This document shows, one piece after another, positions 35,392 to 49,254 of a stretch of 64,000 nucleotides of DNA. The stretch comes from Geobacter sp. Lineage in GTDB: Bacteria > Desulfobacterota > Desulfuromonadia > Geobacterales > Pseudopelobacteraceae. The notes under the pieces are model-generated. The model did no database searches. It was not told where the DNA came from and was given only the letters and a program-made list of their open reading frames with translations. Where the stretch lies: the NCBI GenBank assembly GCA_003574895.1, contig PJFB01000002.1:62001-126000 (forward strand). Direction: 5' to 3'. Position 1 is the first letter of the stretch. Each line of letters opens with the position of its first letter. Made by a program: the position numbers and the translations under genes.

Positions 35392-36330
35392 CTATTTTTT
35401 CTCAGGGACAGCGGGCTGAGCGGGTTCGGCTGGCTTGCCTTCGTCTTTTGCACCAACAAGGGAATTCAGGACATCTTCCTTAACGGTAATTTTGGCGTCT
35501 TTCTTGAGTTCTTCCTTGATCTTCTGGAATATTTCCTGTTGCTTGGACGGCATGAGGGCTGCCTTGATCTGCTCTTTGACTTCTTCAAAGGGCCGTACGC
35601 CCGCAGCACGTTTGCCGGTCAACTTGATGATGTGATAACCGAAATCGGATTTGACCACATCGGAAACCTGGCCTTCTTTCAAGCCAAGGGCGGCTTTCTC
35701 GAAAGCCGGAACCATGTTGCCCTTGCCGAACCACCCCAGATCGCCACCTTTGGCGGCAGAGGAATCAACGGAATACTTCTTTGCCAGCGCTTCAAAATTG
35801 CCGCCTGCCTTGATCTGCGCCAGGATATCCTTGGCTTCCTTTTCGGTTTTCACGAGGATATGGCTGGCCCTGATCTGATCGCCGGTCTTGAATTTGTCCT
35901 TGTTCTGTTCATAGAATTTTTTGAGGTCAGCGTCAGAAACCTGTGTATCGGCCTCGACCTTTTTCTTCAGGAACGCCTCGACAATCAGCCGTTTTTTGAG
36001 GTCCTTAAGCTTTTCTTCGATCTCCGGGCTCTTGTCAATGCCGTCCTTGGCGGCTTGCTGGAGAATCAGCTCACGGATGACCATGGTGTCCAGCATCTCT
36101 TTACGCCCTTGTGGGGTCTCGGCCATTGCCTTGAGATATTCGGGGAGGTTCTTTAACTCACGATTGAAATCGCCGGTAGTGATCGTGCCGCCGTTCACCT
36201 CGGCCAAGACCTGTCCTTCCTTCTTGGGTTCGGACTGCGACCCTGAAGTTTTTGAGCCGTTTTGGCAGCCAAAAAGTGAAGCCGCACAGAGGGCGGCAGT
36301 AAAGACTTTTGCAGTGTTGATGGCTTTCAC
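35392..36330 (-). CDS. PrsA/PpiC-type peptidylprolyl isomerase lipoprotein
   Basis: This 312-residue lipoprotein has a signal ending ALCAASLFGCQNG. An N-terminal helical region (about 40-160) precedes a parvulin domain (about 165-260) with RASHILVKTEKEAKDIL, KYSVDSSAAKGGDLGWFGKGNMVPAFEKAALGL, and KSDFGYHIIKLTGKR. It catalyses prolyl isomerisation on secreted proteins. It starts 57 bases after the mfd stop and precedes the SurA-like gene. An mfd-ppiC-ppiC arrangement occurs in Geobacter as I recall it. Confidence 0.94.
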   Translation of the reverse strand: MKAINTAKVFTAALCAASLFGCQNGSKTSGSQSEPKKEGQVLAEVNGGTITTGDFNRELKNLPEYLKAMAETPQGRKEMLDTMVIRELILQQAAKDGIDKSPEIEEKLKDLKKRLIVEAFLKKKVEADTQVSDADLKKFYEQNKDKFKTGDQIRASHILVKTEKEAKDILAQIKAGGNFEALAKKYSVDSSAAKGGDLGWFGKGNMVPAFEKAALGLKEGQVSDVVKSDFGYHIIKLTGKRAAGVRPFEEVKEQIKAALMPSKQQEIFQKIKEELKKDAKITVKEDVLNSLVGAKDEGKPAEPAQPAVPEKK

Positions 36331-36387
36331 ATAATCTCCTTTTTCATTTCGCCTTGAAGTAGTTAGAAACTTTATAAAAATAACATA

Positions 36388-39300
36388 TCAACACAGTCTT
36401 TTCAATACCTTTCTAGACTCGGCCAGGATATCTTCGAAGGCACTGCCTGGGACAATGCAGGTCAGGCGATAATCGGGCGAAAACTGGTATTTCTTCGGTT
36501 CGTTGCGCATCATGGCAATGATGGAATCGGGCTTGGCCGGAGTGCGGGGGTGGAACGAAATGGTTACCTGCCTGCCGTCGTAGTCGATTTGCCGCACCAG
36601 CAACTGTTTTAGCAAGACGCGCAGCTTCATGATCTCGAACAGGTAGGACGTGGCCAGCGGATATTTGCCAAAACGGTCGCTGACCTCGTTCTGGATGTCG
36701 ATCACATCCTCCTCGCTTTCTGCCTGGGTCAACTTCTTGTAGATCACCAGTCGCTGTCCGGTGTCCCTGACATAGGCCTCGGGAATGAAAGCCGGAACTT
36801 TGAGGTTTATCTCGGGCTCGACCCGTTCGACCATTTCCTCGCCCCGCAAGCGGCAGATGGTTTCCTCCAGCATCTGGTTGTAAAACTCGAAACCGACTTC
36901 GGCCACTGTGCCCGATTGCCGATTCCCCAGCAGATCGCCGGCCCCGCGAATCTCCATGTCGTGGGTAGCGATACGAAATCCGGCCCCCAACTCCGAAATA
37001 TCCTGAAGGATTTTAAGCCGCTCGCGGGCATCGGCGCTGACAGCCCCTTCACCAGGTATCAGCAGGTAGGCGTAACCACGCTGGGTGGAGCGCCCGACCC
37101 GGCCACGCAACTGATAAAGCTGCGACAGGCCGAAATTATCTGCCCGGTCTATAATCAGGGTATTGGCGTTGGGGATGTCCAGACCGGATTCGATAATGGT
37201 GGTGCAAACCAGCAGATTGGTCTCGCCATGCATAAAGGACAGCATGACCCGCTCCAGTTCGTGTTCATGCATCTGGCCATGGCCGACCGCTATCTTGGCC
37301 TCAGGCACGATCGCGGCCAGAAGTTCGGCCCGTTTTCCGATGGTCTGCACGCGGTTGTGGACGAAAAAAACCTGCCCACCGCGGCGCAACTCGCGCATGA
37401 CCGCTTCCCTGATCAACTCCTCCGAGAAACGGGACACAAAGGTTTTCACCGCCAAACGGTCAACCGGCGGGGTGTCTATTATGGACAGGTCGCGAATGCC
37501 CATCATTGACATGTACAGGGTGCGGGGGATAGGGGTAGCGGAGAGGGCCATCACATCCACCACGGCGCGGAAGGCCTTGAGCCGCTCCTTGTCCTTGACG
37601 CCGAAGCGCTGCTCCTCATCGATTATCAATAGCCCCAGATCTTTGAAGGACACATCCGCCTGCAAGAGTCGGTGGGTGCCGATGATAATGTCGATCGCCC
37701 CTTTCTTCAGCCGTTCCAGAATAGCCTTTTGTTCCTTGGGGGTGCGGAAGCGGGAGATGACCTCAACGGTGACCGGATAATCCTTGAGCCGCTCATGGAA
37801 GGTCTCGTAGTGCTGCTGCGCAAGGATGGTGGTCGGCACCAGGATGCCCACCTGTTTGCCGTCCAGAGCCGACTTGAAGGCCGCCCGCAGGGCCACCTCG
37901 GTTTTGCCGTAACCGACATCGCCGCATACCAGCCGATCCATTGGCTTCCTATGCTGCATATCGGCCAACACGTCCTGGATGGCGGAGAGCTGATCGGGCG
38001 TTTCCTCCCAGGCAAAGGAGGCCTCGAATTCCCGGTACATCTCATCCGGGGGCGAGAAGGCAAAACCTTCGCAGATCTGGCGCTTGGCATAGATCTCCAG
38101 CAGTTCGCCAGCCAGTTCCTCCACCGCCTTTTTAACCTTGCCCTTGGTCTTTTCCCAGGAGTTGCCACCCAGCTTGTCGAGGTGCGGCTCGGCGCCTTCC
38201 GGGCCCACATAACGCTGTACCAGACCCAGGCGGTCAACAGGCAGATACAGCTTGTCGCTGCCGGCATATTCCAGGAGCAGAAAATCGCCCCCCACCCCGG
38301 CCACGCTGATGTGCTGCAATCCACGGTAGAGTCCTATGCCATGATCCACATGTACCATGTAATCGCCAGGTTTCAGCTCGGCCAGTGATGCCAGGATCTG
38401 CTTTTTGCGCACTTCGGAAACGCCGCGCCTGCGTACCCTTTTCCCGAAAAGTTCTTCTTCGGCGATCAGTACCAATCGCGAGTAAGTCAGGCGGAATCCG
38501 CGCGAGATGTCACCCATGAGCAGAGTGACAGCCCCATCACCAGGGCGGCTTTGGGCGCTGGACGCCTCCGAAAATGAGGCTTCGCTGATAACACAGGCGA
38601 TGCCGTAAGGCATCAGCAGATCCTTGAGCCGTTCGGCCTGCGGTTGCTGATGGCAGGCGATGAACACCTGAAAACCCTGGCCAAGCCACTCCTGCAGGAT
38701 CTTTGCAAGTGGACCGAGTGCATGTGTGGTCTCCTTGGAAACCGTCACCCGTAAGCCGGCGTTATCCTCGCAAGGAATGGTGATTGTTGTGGCATCGCCC
38801 TGGCCGTGCAGGACCAGCCCGGATATCTCCAAGGTGCTGCGGGCAGCAATGATGTCGTCAAACGCGCGTCCATCCAGAAACAACTCTGCTGCCGGCGAAT
38901 GGGGCAAAATCGAAGTCATGGCCTTGGCAGCGCCATTGTGGATGTCATCACCAAAACGGGTGACGGCTTCGCGGATGGCTTCAGGATCCGCCAGAACCAG
39001 CAGGCTGTCGGAGGCGTAATCAAAGATGGTGGCAAGACCGGGATGCAGGAGCGGCTGGAGGTATTCGACACCTTGGAAATAGACCGCGTTCTGGAGATCG
39101 TCCAGGATTCGGCGCCGCCGGTCGGCGGGAATGTCCAGATCATCGCAGAGTTGCTTCAGGCGCGGGGCGATGTTCTCCAGGACCTCATCAGTCAGGAGGA
39201 TCTCCCGCGAAGGGAGCAGCACCAGCTCTTCCATCGGCTGAAGCGAACGCTGGGTGAGCGGGTCAAAGGAGCGGATCGTTTCCACCGTGTCGCCGAAAAA

Positions 39301-39879
39301 CTCGATCCGCACGGGCGTTGCCAGGTTTGGGGGAAAGATGTCCAGGATGCCGCCACGCACGGCAAAGGTACCGCGATCCTCCACCAGCGGCACGTTGGCA
39401 TAGCCCATCTTGACCAGTTTCTCCAAGAGCTCTTCGCGCTCGAATTCCTCATTGGCCACCAGATAACAGGAGACCTCGTTGAGTGTCGCGGCCGGCAAAA
39501 CCCGTTGCAGAGCTGCCGCAACCGGCACGACTACGACCCTTGCAAGACGGTTCTGCAGGCGGAAGAGCGTATTCAGCCGTGCCCCAGATATGTCGGGATG
39601 TGGTGAATTTGCCGCAAAGGGCTGCGTATCCCAGGCAGGAAACGACAATGGCGCGCCACTACCGCAGAATCCCAGCTCGCGGCAAAACTCATCGGCAGAC
39701 TCCTGATCGGCGGTGATGATCAGCATATTCCTGGGTTGAATGCGTAACAATTCGGCCAGCACACAAGCCGGCGCGGCACCTTTCAACCCCGGCAAGGCGA
39801 TTCGGTTTGACCCCTTGGCCAGGGAGGCTACGATCTCAACGGTCTGTGGAATAATGTAAGTTTGCGGATTGGGGGGCAT
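36388..39879 (-). CDS. mfd: Transcription-repair coupling factor
   Basis: This protein of about 1163 residues has all Mfd regions: a UvrB-homology N terminus (about 10-330), the RNA polymerase-interacting domain with KPGDYMVHVDHGIGLYRGL (about 490-560), the RecG-like translocase with Walker A CGDVGYGKTEVALRA, DEEQ box IIDEEQRFGVKD, SATPIPRTL, QLRGRVGRS, and the C-terminal TRCF domain. It removes RNA polymerase stalled at lesions and recruits UvrA. ATG 39879 (MPPNPQTY) is preferred; a TTG nine codons upstream is possible. uvrA lies about 4.5 kb away on the other strand. It leads a leftward unit with two foldase genes. Confidence 0.97.
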   Translation of the reverse strand: MPPNPQTYIIPQTVEIVASLAKGSNRIALPGLKGAAPACVLAELLRIQPRNMLIITADQESADEFCRELGFCGSGAPLSFPAWDTQPFAANSPHPDISGARLNTLFRLQNRLARVVVVPVAAALQRVLPAATLNEVSCYLVANEEFEREELLEKLVKMGYANVPLVEDRGTFAVRGGILDIFPPNLATPVRIEFFGDTVETIRSFDPLTQRSLQPMEELVLLPSREILLTDEVLENIAPRLKQLCDDLDIPADRRRRILDDLQNAVYFQGVEYLQPLLHPGLATIFDYASDSLLVLADPEAIREAVTRFGDDIHNGAAKAMTSILPHSPAAELFLDGRAFDDIIAARSTLEISGLVLHGQGDATTITIPCEDNAGLRVTVSKETTHALGPLAKILQEWLGQGFQVFIACHQQPQAERLKDLLMPYGIACVISEASFSEASSAQSRPGDGAVTLLMGDISRGFRLTYSRLVLIAEEELFGKRVRRRGVSEVRKKQILASLAELKPGDYMVHVDHGIGLYRGLQHISVAGVGGDFLLLEYAGSDKLYLPVDRLGLVQRYVGPEGAEPHLDKLGGNSWEKTKGKVKKAVEELAGELLEIYAKRQICEGFAFSPPDEMYREFEASFAWEETPDQLSAIQDVLADMQHRKPMDRLVCGDVGYGKTEVALRAAFKSALDGKQVGILVPTTILAQQHYETFHERLKDYPVTVEVISRFRTPKEQKAILERLKKGAIDIIIGTHRLLQADVSFKDLGLLIIDEEQRFGVKDKERLKAFRAVVDVMALSATPIPRTLYMSMMGIRDLSIIDTPPVDRLAVKTFVSRFSEELIREAVMRELRRGGQVFFVHNRVQTIGKRAELLAAIVPEAKIAVGHGQMHEHELERVMLSFMHGETNLLVCTTIIESGLDIPNANTLIIDRADNFGLSQLYQLRGRVGRSTQRGYAYLLIPGEGAVSADARERLKILQDISELGAGFRIATHDMEIRGAGDLLGNRQSGTVAEVGFEFYNQMLEETICRLRGEEMVERVEPEINLKVPAFIPEAYVRDTGQRLVIYKKLTQAESEEDVIDIQNEVSDRFGKYPLATSYLFEIMKLRVLLKQLLVRQIDYDGRQVTISFHPRTPAKPDSIIAMMRNEPKKYQFSPDYRLTCIVPGSAFEDILAESRKVLKRLC

Positions 39880-39998
39880 GATTTGGAACCAAAAATCCAG
39901 GGGCAAAGCAATTTTTCATGCCTCGCCCTTTGTTGTGTCGAACTTACGAGGAGCAAATAGAAGCAGCATTTGCTCCAAGCTCTGCGCCTTGTGGAGTG

Positions 39999-40571
39999 TT
40001 ATTTGCGGTGGCTGGCCTTGATCTTGGGCTTGCCGTTCTCCACAACCACCCGGAAGACCAACTCTTCGGTCCCCAACCTGGCAACCAAACCGGGCTTTTT
40101 CTTCTTGATGGCGGCGGACAACAGTTCGGGACTGAGATTGTCTACAGGCAGGTTGCAAGACCTGCGGGCCTCGCGGTACTCATGGTATATTCGGTCCAGA
40201 TCGATATCGTGCGCCTGCTGGCCTGTGCCTCCATGTTGCGGAGGATTCTCACCCCTGGGACCGGCAGCATTCTGGCGCTGATGAAGGTCCCTTATGAAAC
40301 GGTCGCGGGAATACCTTCCCTCTTCGATCAGGCGGAGGACACGGTTCCAGTGCTCGCGGTAGCTGTTGAGCCTGGCCACCATCATGGTATATTTATGCTT
40401 GTGCATGGTGTTGGTAATGGGGGTCCCGGTATAGCGGCGCACCATTTTTTCCACGTCAGACAGCAGCTGGAGCGGCTCCCGCTTTTCCAGGCCGATGAAA
40501 TACTGCTCGTAACGGATTATAAGATCCTCAAGCAACCGTTCAAGCAGTATCAGATCTTCGGCAATCGCCAT
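39999..40571 (-). CDS. Conserved delta-proteobacterial protein (MXAN_5187-like)
   Basis: This 190-residue protein has an N-terminal helical domain (about 1-95: LERLLEDLIIRYEQYFIGLEKREPL, YTGTPITNTMHKHKYTMMVARLNSYREHWNRVLR), a charged linker rich in Gln and Gly, and a basic C-terminal domain ending KASHRK. The helical domain matches my memory of a conserved domain shared by Myxococcus MXAN_5187 and Geobacter proteins; its function is unknown. It is separated from mfd by about 120 bases and could share its promoter region. No catalytic motif is seen. Confidence 0.75.
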   Translation of the reverse strand: MAIAEDLILLERLLEDLIIRYEQYFIGLEKREPLQLLSDVEKMVRRYTGTPITNTMHKHKYTMMVARLNSYREHWNRVLRLIEEGRYSRDRFIRDLHQRQNAAGPRGENPPQHGGTGQQAHDIDLDRIYHEYREARRSCNLPVDNLSPELLSAAIKKKKPGLVARLGTEELVFRVVVENGKPKIKASHRK

Positions 40572-40738
40572 ATCTATGGCCTTTCGGGTTCATGCTTGAC
40601 TAGAGAATTGAGAATATATCTAAAATCACAGAGGTGTAAAGCCCTAATACCACTCTATTGACTTGACGCGATTTCCGGCATCGAATAAACTGGCCCTCTA
40701 ATTAGCAACAAACATTACAAATTCAGGAGCAAGGCGTT

Positions 40739-42112
40739 ATGGATAATGTCGCAGCCATAATTCTGGCAGCCGGTAAGGGAACCCGGATGAAATCCGGCCT
40801 TGTTAAGGTGCTTCATCCTGCTGCAGGCAGGGCCATGATCGACTGGCCCCTTGAGGCCGCCCGCGCTACCGGGGCGGCACCGCTGGTGCTCGTTCTCGGA
40901 CACCAGGCCGATAAAGTACAGGATCACTGCCGCAATGCGACTGATATCAGTTTCGCGCTGCAAGATGAACAGCTCGGCACGGGGCACGCCGTGGCCTGCG
41001 CCCGGCAGGCGCTGGCCGGCTTCGGCGGCACGGTCCTGATCCTGTGCGGCGACACACCGCTGTTGCGGCCTGAAACGCTTGTCGGGCTGATCCGGTTCCA
41101 CCGTGACCGCAACGCGGTTGTGACAGTGCTGACCGCCATAATGGACGACCCTAGCGGCTACGGCCGGGTGGTAAGAGACAATGGCGGCGGAGTAGTACGC
41201 ATTGTCGAACAAAAGGATGCCAAGCCCGAGGAGCTGGGAATCCGCGAGATCAACAGCGGCATCTACTGCATGGAGGCGGACTTTCTGTCCAAGCATATCG
41301 ATGCCCTTGGCAGCGACAACGCCCAGAACGAGTACTATCTGACCGACCTGGTCTCCATTGCCGTGCAGAAGGGATTCAGCTGCCTCGCCATGAGTGCCGA
41401 CGATGCAACCGAGATCATGGGAGTCAACGACCGGGTCCAATTGGCCGAGGCTTCCGGCATTCTGCGCCAGCGTATCAACCTGGAGCTTATGCTTGCCGGC
41501 GTCACCATGGTCAACCCTGATCAAATCTATATCGACCATGGAGTACAGATCGCTCCCGACACCGTTATTCATTCAAACTGCCGTATCAGCGGCAAAACCA
41601 TCATAGGAAGCAACTGCGAGATCGAGGGCAACGTCAATATCAAGGATTGCCTGATCGGCAACGGTTGCCTTATCAAAGCCGGATCAGTGCTTGAAGATGC
41701 CGAGCTGAACGACCATGTCAACGTTGGCCCAATGGCTCACCTGCGTCCCGGCACCGTACTACGCGACCACGTCAAGATAGGAAACTTTGTGGAAACCAAA
41801 AAGATTGTCATGGGGCATGGCTCCAAGGCATCCCACCTGACCTATCTGGGCGATGCCGAGATCGGCAGCGATGTCAATATCGGCTGCGGCACCATTACCT
41901 GCAACTATGACGGCGTCAACAAACATCGCACCATCATCGGTGATCAGGTCTTTATCGGCAGCGATGTGCAGTTGGTGGCGCCGGTAACCGTAGGTCGTAA
42001 TTCCCTGGTTGCGGCCGGCACCACCGTTACCTGCGATGTCCCCGCCGATTCACTGGCGATCTCGCGTGTTCCGCAGGTGAACAAGGAAGGCTGGCGGTTG
42101 CGGAAGAAATAA
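40739..42112 (+). CDS. glmU: Bifunctional UDP-GlcNAc pyrophosphorylase/GlcN-1-P acetyltransferase
   Basis: This 457-residue GlmU has an N-terminal uridylyltransferase (about 1-229) with ILAAGKGTRMKSGLVKVLHP, EQLGTGHAV and the metal-binding LCGDTPLL, and a left-handed beta-helix acetyltransferase (about 250-457) with HVNVGPMAHLRPGTVL, KKIVMGHGSKASHLTYLGDAEIG and NIGCGTITCNYDG. It supplies UDP-GlcNAc for peptidoglycan and lipopolysaccharide. The glmS gene is about 20 kb away on the other strand. The start has AGGAG about eight bases upstream. Confidence 0.98.
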   Translation: MDNVAAIILAAGKGTRMKSGLVKVLHPAAGRAMIDWPLEAARATGAAPLVLVLGHQADKVQDHCRNATDISFALQDEQLGTGHAVACARQALAGFGGTVLILCGDTPLLRPETLVGLIRFHRDRNAVVTVLTAIMDDPSGYGRVVRDNGGGVVRIVEQKDAKPEELGIREINSGIYCMEADFLSKHIDALGSDNAQNEYYLTDLVSIAVQKGFSCLAMSADDATEIMGVNDRVQLAEASGILRQRINLELMLAGVTMVNPDQIYIDHGVQIAPDTVIHSNCRISGKTIIGSNCEIEGNVNIKDCLIGNGCLIKAGSVLEDAELNDHVNVGPMAHLRPGTVLRDHVKIGNFVETKKIVMGHGSKASHLTYLGDAEIGSDVNIGCGTITCNYDGVNKHRTIIGDQVFIGSDVQLVAPVTVGRNSLVAAGTTVTCDVPADSLAISRVPQVNKEGWRLRKK

Positions 42113-42223
42113 AGCATGACATCTGGCAACGCATATCTTCACAGGGATTGCCACCGGAACTTAAATACAACTTAACATCCGCTGGTTGTAGGGCATTACA
42201 CTTGTTTAAACCAAAACTCGAAT

Positions 42224-44356
42224 GTGAAAAAGGTGCCTGTGACCGAACCGCAGCAGGACATAGCAATAACCGCTCCGATCCTGATCATCGAGGATGATGT
42301 CGGCTTCGCCAGCCTGATGGCATCGACCCTTGATGAAGAGGGTCTCACCAGCCATTGCACAACAAACGGCAATCAAGCCTTGGAATGGCTTGCCAGCTGC
42401 GCCCCCAGCCTGATAATCCTGGATTACACGCTCCCGGACATGACCGGGGCCTCATTTATCGAGAGACTCAGGGACATGGGACATACGTCACCTTTCATCA
42501 TGGTGACGGGCCGCGATGACTCCAGCCTGGCAGTACAGATGATGAAAACCGGGGCCTATGATTACCTGCTCAAGGATGTCTCATTCCTTGATCGTCTGCC
42601 CACCGTGGTGATCCGTGCCCTCCATGATGTCGAGACCCGAGATCGGCTGGAGCGCGCCAAACATTCACTGCGCCAGAGCGAGTCGCGTCTGGCCCGTGCC
42701 CAAAAAATTGCCCGCATGGGAAGCTGGGAATGGAACATCAGAAACGGCGACGTCTATTGGTCGGATGAACTTTACCGCATTTTCGGTCTCACACCGGGAA
42801 ATCCTGAGAAGATCAGCATGGACTGGGTCTTTGGCCGGGTCAATCCGACTGACTTGCCAGCCTTGGAAAAGGCCCTGACACTATCTGCCACAACTTGTCA
42901 GCCCTTCAATATTGTTTACCGTATAAATTCCCACTCCGACGGTGAGATAGTAGTCAACAGCCAAGGTGAGGTAGAGTGCGGAGAAGACGGACTCCCCTTG
43001 CTCATCTCCGCCACCACACTGGATATAACCGCCCGCATCAAGGCCGAGAGTGAAATCCAGCAACTGATCAACTACGATACTTTGACCGGGCTCCCCAATC
43101 GCAACCTGCTCCATGACCGTCTCAAGCTATCCATCGCTCAAGCCGCCCGCGAACAGCATCTGGTTGGCATCCTGATACTTGATCTGGATCGATTCAAGGG
43201 GATCAACGACACACTTGGGCACCGTGCGGGGGACAACCTGCTCATGACCGTGTCCAAGCGACTGGCGGCCTGCGTCCGGGACAGCGACACCCTGGCACGT
43301 CTCGGCGGTGACGAATTCGTAGTGGTCTTGAACAATGTTTTGAACGAAGAAGCCATAACCATTGTTGCCAAAAAAATCCTCGCCATCATATCGGAACCGA
43401 TCTACATCGACGGCCACGAAATCTACATCACCGTCAGCATCGGTATCGCCGTCTACCCCATGAACGGAGAAGACAGCCACACCCTGCTGAAGCATGCCGA
43501 TCTGGCCATGTATCAGGCCAAGGAACTGGACCGCAACAACTTTCAATTTTTCTCCCGCGAGATGAATATCAAGGTGCTGGAACGGATGATGCTGGAAAAC
43601 TCCATGCGCAAGGCCCTGGAGCGAGGCGAGTTCTTTCTGGTTTACCAGCCCCAGGTGGATGCCCGTTCGCGCCGTATCGTGGGTATGGAAGCGCTGTTGC
43701 GCTGGAATCATCCCGATCTGGGGCTGCTTGTTCCAGACAGGTTCATCTACCTGGCCGAGGAGACCGGCTTCATCATCCCCATCGGTGAGTGGGTGCTGCG
43801 CACCGCTTGCCGCCAGAACAAGCGGTGGCAGGACATGGGCTACGAGCCGGTGCGGGTTGCCGTCAATCTGTCGGGCAAGCAGTTCGATCAAAACCAGTTG
43901 GACGAGTCCATCGCCGCCATACTGATGGAGACCGGTCTGGACCCGCAATGGCTTGAGATCGAGATCACGGAAAGCGCCATCATGAAGAGCCCGGAACTCA
44001 GCATCGGCATGTTGCGCAAACTGAAGGACATGGGCATCACCCTGGCTATCGACGACTTTGGCACCGGCTATTCGTCACTAAGCTATCTCAAGCACTTCCC
44101 CATCAGGCGGCTCAAGATAGACCGGTCCTTTGTACGTGATATCATTACCAATCCCGATGATGCGGCCATTGCCGAGATCATCATTGCCATGGCCCATACC
44201 CTCAAGCTGGACGTCATTGCCGAAGGGGTCGAGACGCGCGCCCAGATGGAATTCCTCTCCTTCCACAACTGCGTCGAGATGCAGGGCTACCTGTTCAGCC
44301 GTCCGGTGCGGACAGACGATTTCACCGAATTACTGAAAAAAGGGTTGAAACCCTGA
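42224..44356 (+). CDS. Receiver-PAS-GGDEF-EAL c-di-GMP protein
   Basis: This 710-residue cytoplasmic response regulator has a receiver (about 18-135, with ILDYTLPDM as the phospho-acceptor block), a PAS domain (about 155-285, [24 protein letters not shown]), a GGDEF domain (about 290-455) with [11 protein letters not shown] intact, and an EAL domain (about 465-705) with [15 protein letters not shown] and [16 protein letters not shown]. Both catalytic sites look complete, so it may make and degrade c-di-GMP. GTG 42224 is the outer start; a GTG at 42239 after AAGG is also plausible. uvrA starts three bases after its stop, which suggests co-transcription. Confidence 0.93.
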   Translation: MKKVPVTEPQQDIAITAPILIIEDDVGFASLMASTLDEEGLTSHCTTNGNQALEWLASCAPSLIILDYTLPDMTGASFIERLRDMGHTSPFIMVTGRDDSSLAVQMMKTGAYDYLLKDVSFLDRLPTVVIRALHDVETRDRLERAKHSLRQSESRLARAQKIARMGSWEWNIRNGDVYWSDELYRIFGLTPGNPEKISMDWVFGRVNPTDLPALEKALTLSATTCQPFNIVYRINSHSDGEIVVNSQGEVECGEDGLPLLISATTLDITARIKAESEIQQLINYDTLTGLPNRNLLHDRLKLSIAQAAREQHLVGILILDLDRFKGINDTLGHRAGDNLLMTVSKRLAACVRDSDTLARLGGDEFVVVLNNVLNEEAITIVAKKILAIISEPIYIDGHEIYITVSIGIAVYPMNGEDSHTLLKHADLAMYQAKELDRNNFQFFSREMNIKVLERMMLENSMRKALERGEFFLVYQPQVDARSRRIVGMEALLRWNHPDLGLLVPDRFIYLAEETGFIIPIGEWVLRTACRQNKRWQDMGYEPVRVAVNLSGKQFDQNQLDESIAAILMETGLDPQWLEIEITESAIMKSPELSIGMLRKLKDMGITLAIDDFGTGYSSLSYLKHFPIRRLKIDRSFVRDIITNPDDAAIAEIIIAMAHTLKLDVIAEGVETRAQMEFLSFHNCVEMQGYLFSRPVRTDDFTELLKKGLKP

Positions 44357-44359
44357 ACA

Positions 44360-47254
<2,895 letters not shown>

Positions 47255-47277
47255 TGCGCTGTTGCATTTGAATATTG

Positions 47278-47318
47278 AAAAGCAAAGGCCCGGAGCGATA
47301 CTCCGGGCCTTTGCTTTT
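47278..47318. terminator. Bidirectional terminator between uvrA and the pyrophosphatase gene
   Basis: An 18-base arm at 47278-47295 pairs perfectly with 47301-47318 around CGATA. A and T runs at its ends make it work for both convergent genes. Confidence 0.95.
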
Positions 47319-47342
47319 GCTGCGGATATATTGGGGACAATG

Positions 47343-49022
47343 CTACAAAGCTCCCAACACCTTCAACAGGTGCGGCACCATCTGCTTCTTGCGCGACAAA
47401 ACCCCCTTCAGCTCGTAGAGGTGCGGTTCCAACTGGGGATAGCCCATAACATGGGCCAGTTCGTTCTTCCCCTCGGTCAGGAAGAGGGTGGATTCGGTGT
47501 AGATATCGGTCACCATCAATCCCGCCAGATGGAGTCCGTCCTGGTCCTTGACCTTTTTCAGAACATCCCGCAACTCCTCCTTGAGGTCATAAAATTCGTC
47601 AAAGCCGACAACCTCCACCTGACCGACGCCGAAGCGGGTGTCAGCGGCGCTGAATTGTTTAAAATCGGCACGCACCGCCCCATCCAGGCTCTTGTAGGAA
47701 GAAAAGCCGCTGCACGACGAGAAGATGTCCCTGCCAAAGGCAATGTGGTCAATGCCGGCAGATTTTTCCAGCCAGGCGACTGTTTCCCGGTCCCGGTCAG
47801 TGGTGGTGGGTGATTTGAGGATGACGGTATCCGACAGGATGCCGGCCAAAAGCAGCGCAGCCATCTTCGGATCAGGTTCCAGGCCATGCTCGCGATATTG
47901 GGCCGCAACAACAGTGCAGGTACTGCCCACAGGAGCCACTGTGAAGGTGATTGGTTGGTTGGTTGGCGGATTGCCCAACTTGTGGTGGTCCAGCACCTCC
48001 AGGATTTCCACCGCCTCGGCCCCAGGCACCGCCTGGGAGAGCTCATTGTGGTCCACCATGATCAAGGCGTAGGGGATCGGAGTCAGCAGCGACGACTTGG
48101 TGGCAACCCCGGCAATGGCGCCGTCCTCCTCAACCGCGACAACAGCCGGCTCGCCCGAATGGAGTAGCTTGAGCCGCAGGTGGTCAAGGGATTCTGCCAC
48201 GCCGATCTTCTCGAAGTGCGGTTCAATGTAGCAAGAGAGCGGAGTGGAGAGGCGTGCCAGCCAGGCGGCGGTCGCCGTGTCGTGGGGCGTGGAGACGACA
48301 ATGACGCCGGTCTGCCTGGCCTCTGTCAAAATCGTGTCGCACACCGGCAGGCCTCCAGTGACTACCAGTATCCGGGCCCTGTTTTCAATGGCGGCCCGCT
48401 GGATTGAGGGCCGGTCGCCGGTCATGATCAGCAACGAGGCCGGATCGTGCCCCTTGATGCGCCCGGCAAAGGATTCCTCTGTCATGGCGCCGATAAAGAG
48501 GTGCAGGTGTTCCACCTCATTGTCAGGCGCTCCGGCCAGGAAGGTGCCTTCAAGACAGGCTGCCAGGGAACTGAGCGAGGTATCCACGCCCCGTTTCCGG
48601 TCGGTGCCGACCAACAGGTATTTTTCCGACAGCTTGAGCAGCGACACTACTCCCAGAGGGACATTCCGGTCATCCACCACCGGCAGCACGCGGATGGTGT
48701 GGCGGTGAAACAACTCCAGGACCGCCTTGAGCGGCATGTCGGCGCTGGCCGTGATCGGGCGACGGGTGATGACATCCCGCACCTTGGGATGGATATCGGC
48801 AAGGTAGAGGGGCGTCTCGATGGCGAGACGCTCCAGGATGTAGCGGGTTTGCGGATTGGGTTCGCCAGCCATGGCAGCGGTAACGTTGGGCTGGCCAATC
48901 CTCCGCTTCAGTTCCGCATAGGCGATGGACGAGGCAATGGAATCGGTATCCGGGTTCTTATGGCCTATCACATAAATGTGGGTGTACACGCTGCCTCCCT
49001 CCGGCACATCCGCTTCGCTCAT
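47343..49022 (-). CDS. CBS-domain manganese-dependent inorganic pyrophosphatase
   Basis: This 559-residue family II pyrophosphatase has an N-terminal DHH part with GHKNPDTDSIASSIAYAEL (metal-binding His and Asp residues), an inserted regulatory region with a CBS domain (about 80-140), a DRTGG-like domain (about 150-260) and a second CBS segment, then IMVDHNELSQA and EVLDHHKLG, and a DHHA2 domain (about 430-559). Adenine nucleotides bind the CBS regions and change activity in known family members. It hydrolyses pyrophosphate to drive biosynthesis. It converges on uvrA. Confidence 0.94.
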   Translation of the reverse strand: MSEADVPEGGSVYTHIYVIGHKNPDTDSIASSIAYAELKRRIGQPNVTAAMAGEPNPQTRYILERLAIETPLYLADIHPKVRDVITRRPITASADMPLKAVLELFHRHTIRVLPVVDDRNVPLGVVSLLKLSEKYLLVGTDRKRGVDTSLSSLAACLEGTFLAGAPDNEVEHLHLFIGAMTEESFAGRIKGHDPASLLIMTGDRPSIQRAAIENRARILVVTGGLPVCDTILTEARQTGVIVVSTPHDTATAAWLARLSTPLSCYIEPHFEKIGVAESLDHLRLKLLHSGEPAVVAVEEDGAIAGVATKSSLLTPIPYALIMVDHNELSQAVPGAEAVEILEVLDHHKLGNPPTNQPITFTVAPVGSTCTVVAAQYREHGLEPDPKMAALLLAGILSDTVILKSPTTTDRDRETVAWLEKSAGIDHIAFGRDIFSSCSGFSSYKSLDGAVRADFKQFSAADTRFGVGQVEVVGFDEFYDLKEELRDVLKKVKDQDGLHLAGLMVTDIYTESTLFLTEGKNELAHVMGYPQLEPHLYELKGVLSRKKQMVPHLLKVLGAL

Positions 49023-49254
49023 CTGTGTGCAAAAAATAATGTTGGCTACTGGCGGTATTTTAATATCAGGTAGTTACAGCGAGACTACTGTAGCAGCGAA
49101 AATTCAAGTTGGCAACTGATCAGGAGAGTAAACAGAAACATTGAAACATAAATCGGCTGATGATGGAGGTCCAGAATAGTGCAACTAGTGGTGGGTTGGG
49201 CCAGACGCCGATGCTTGGTCCCGGCGTTCCTCCTGCTCCTTCCGTATAGCTTCA

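Noticed and set aside
49085-49254. Possible small gene downstream of the cupin
   Set aside because: Frames here overlap the cupin end or lack start signals and conserved sequence; likely non-coding.
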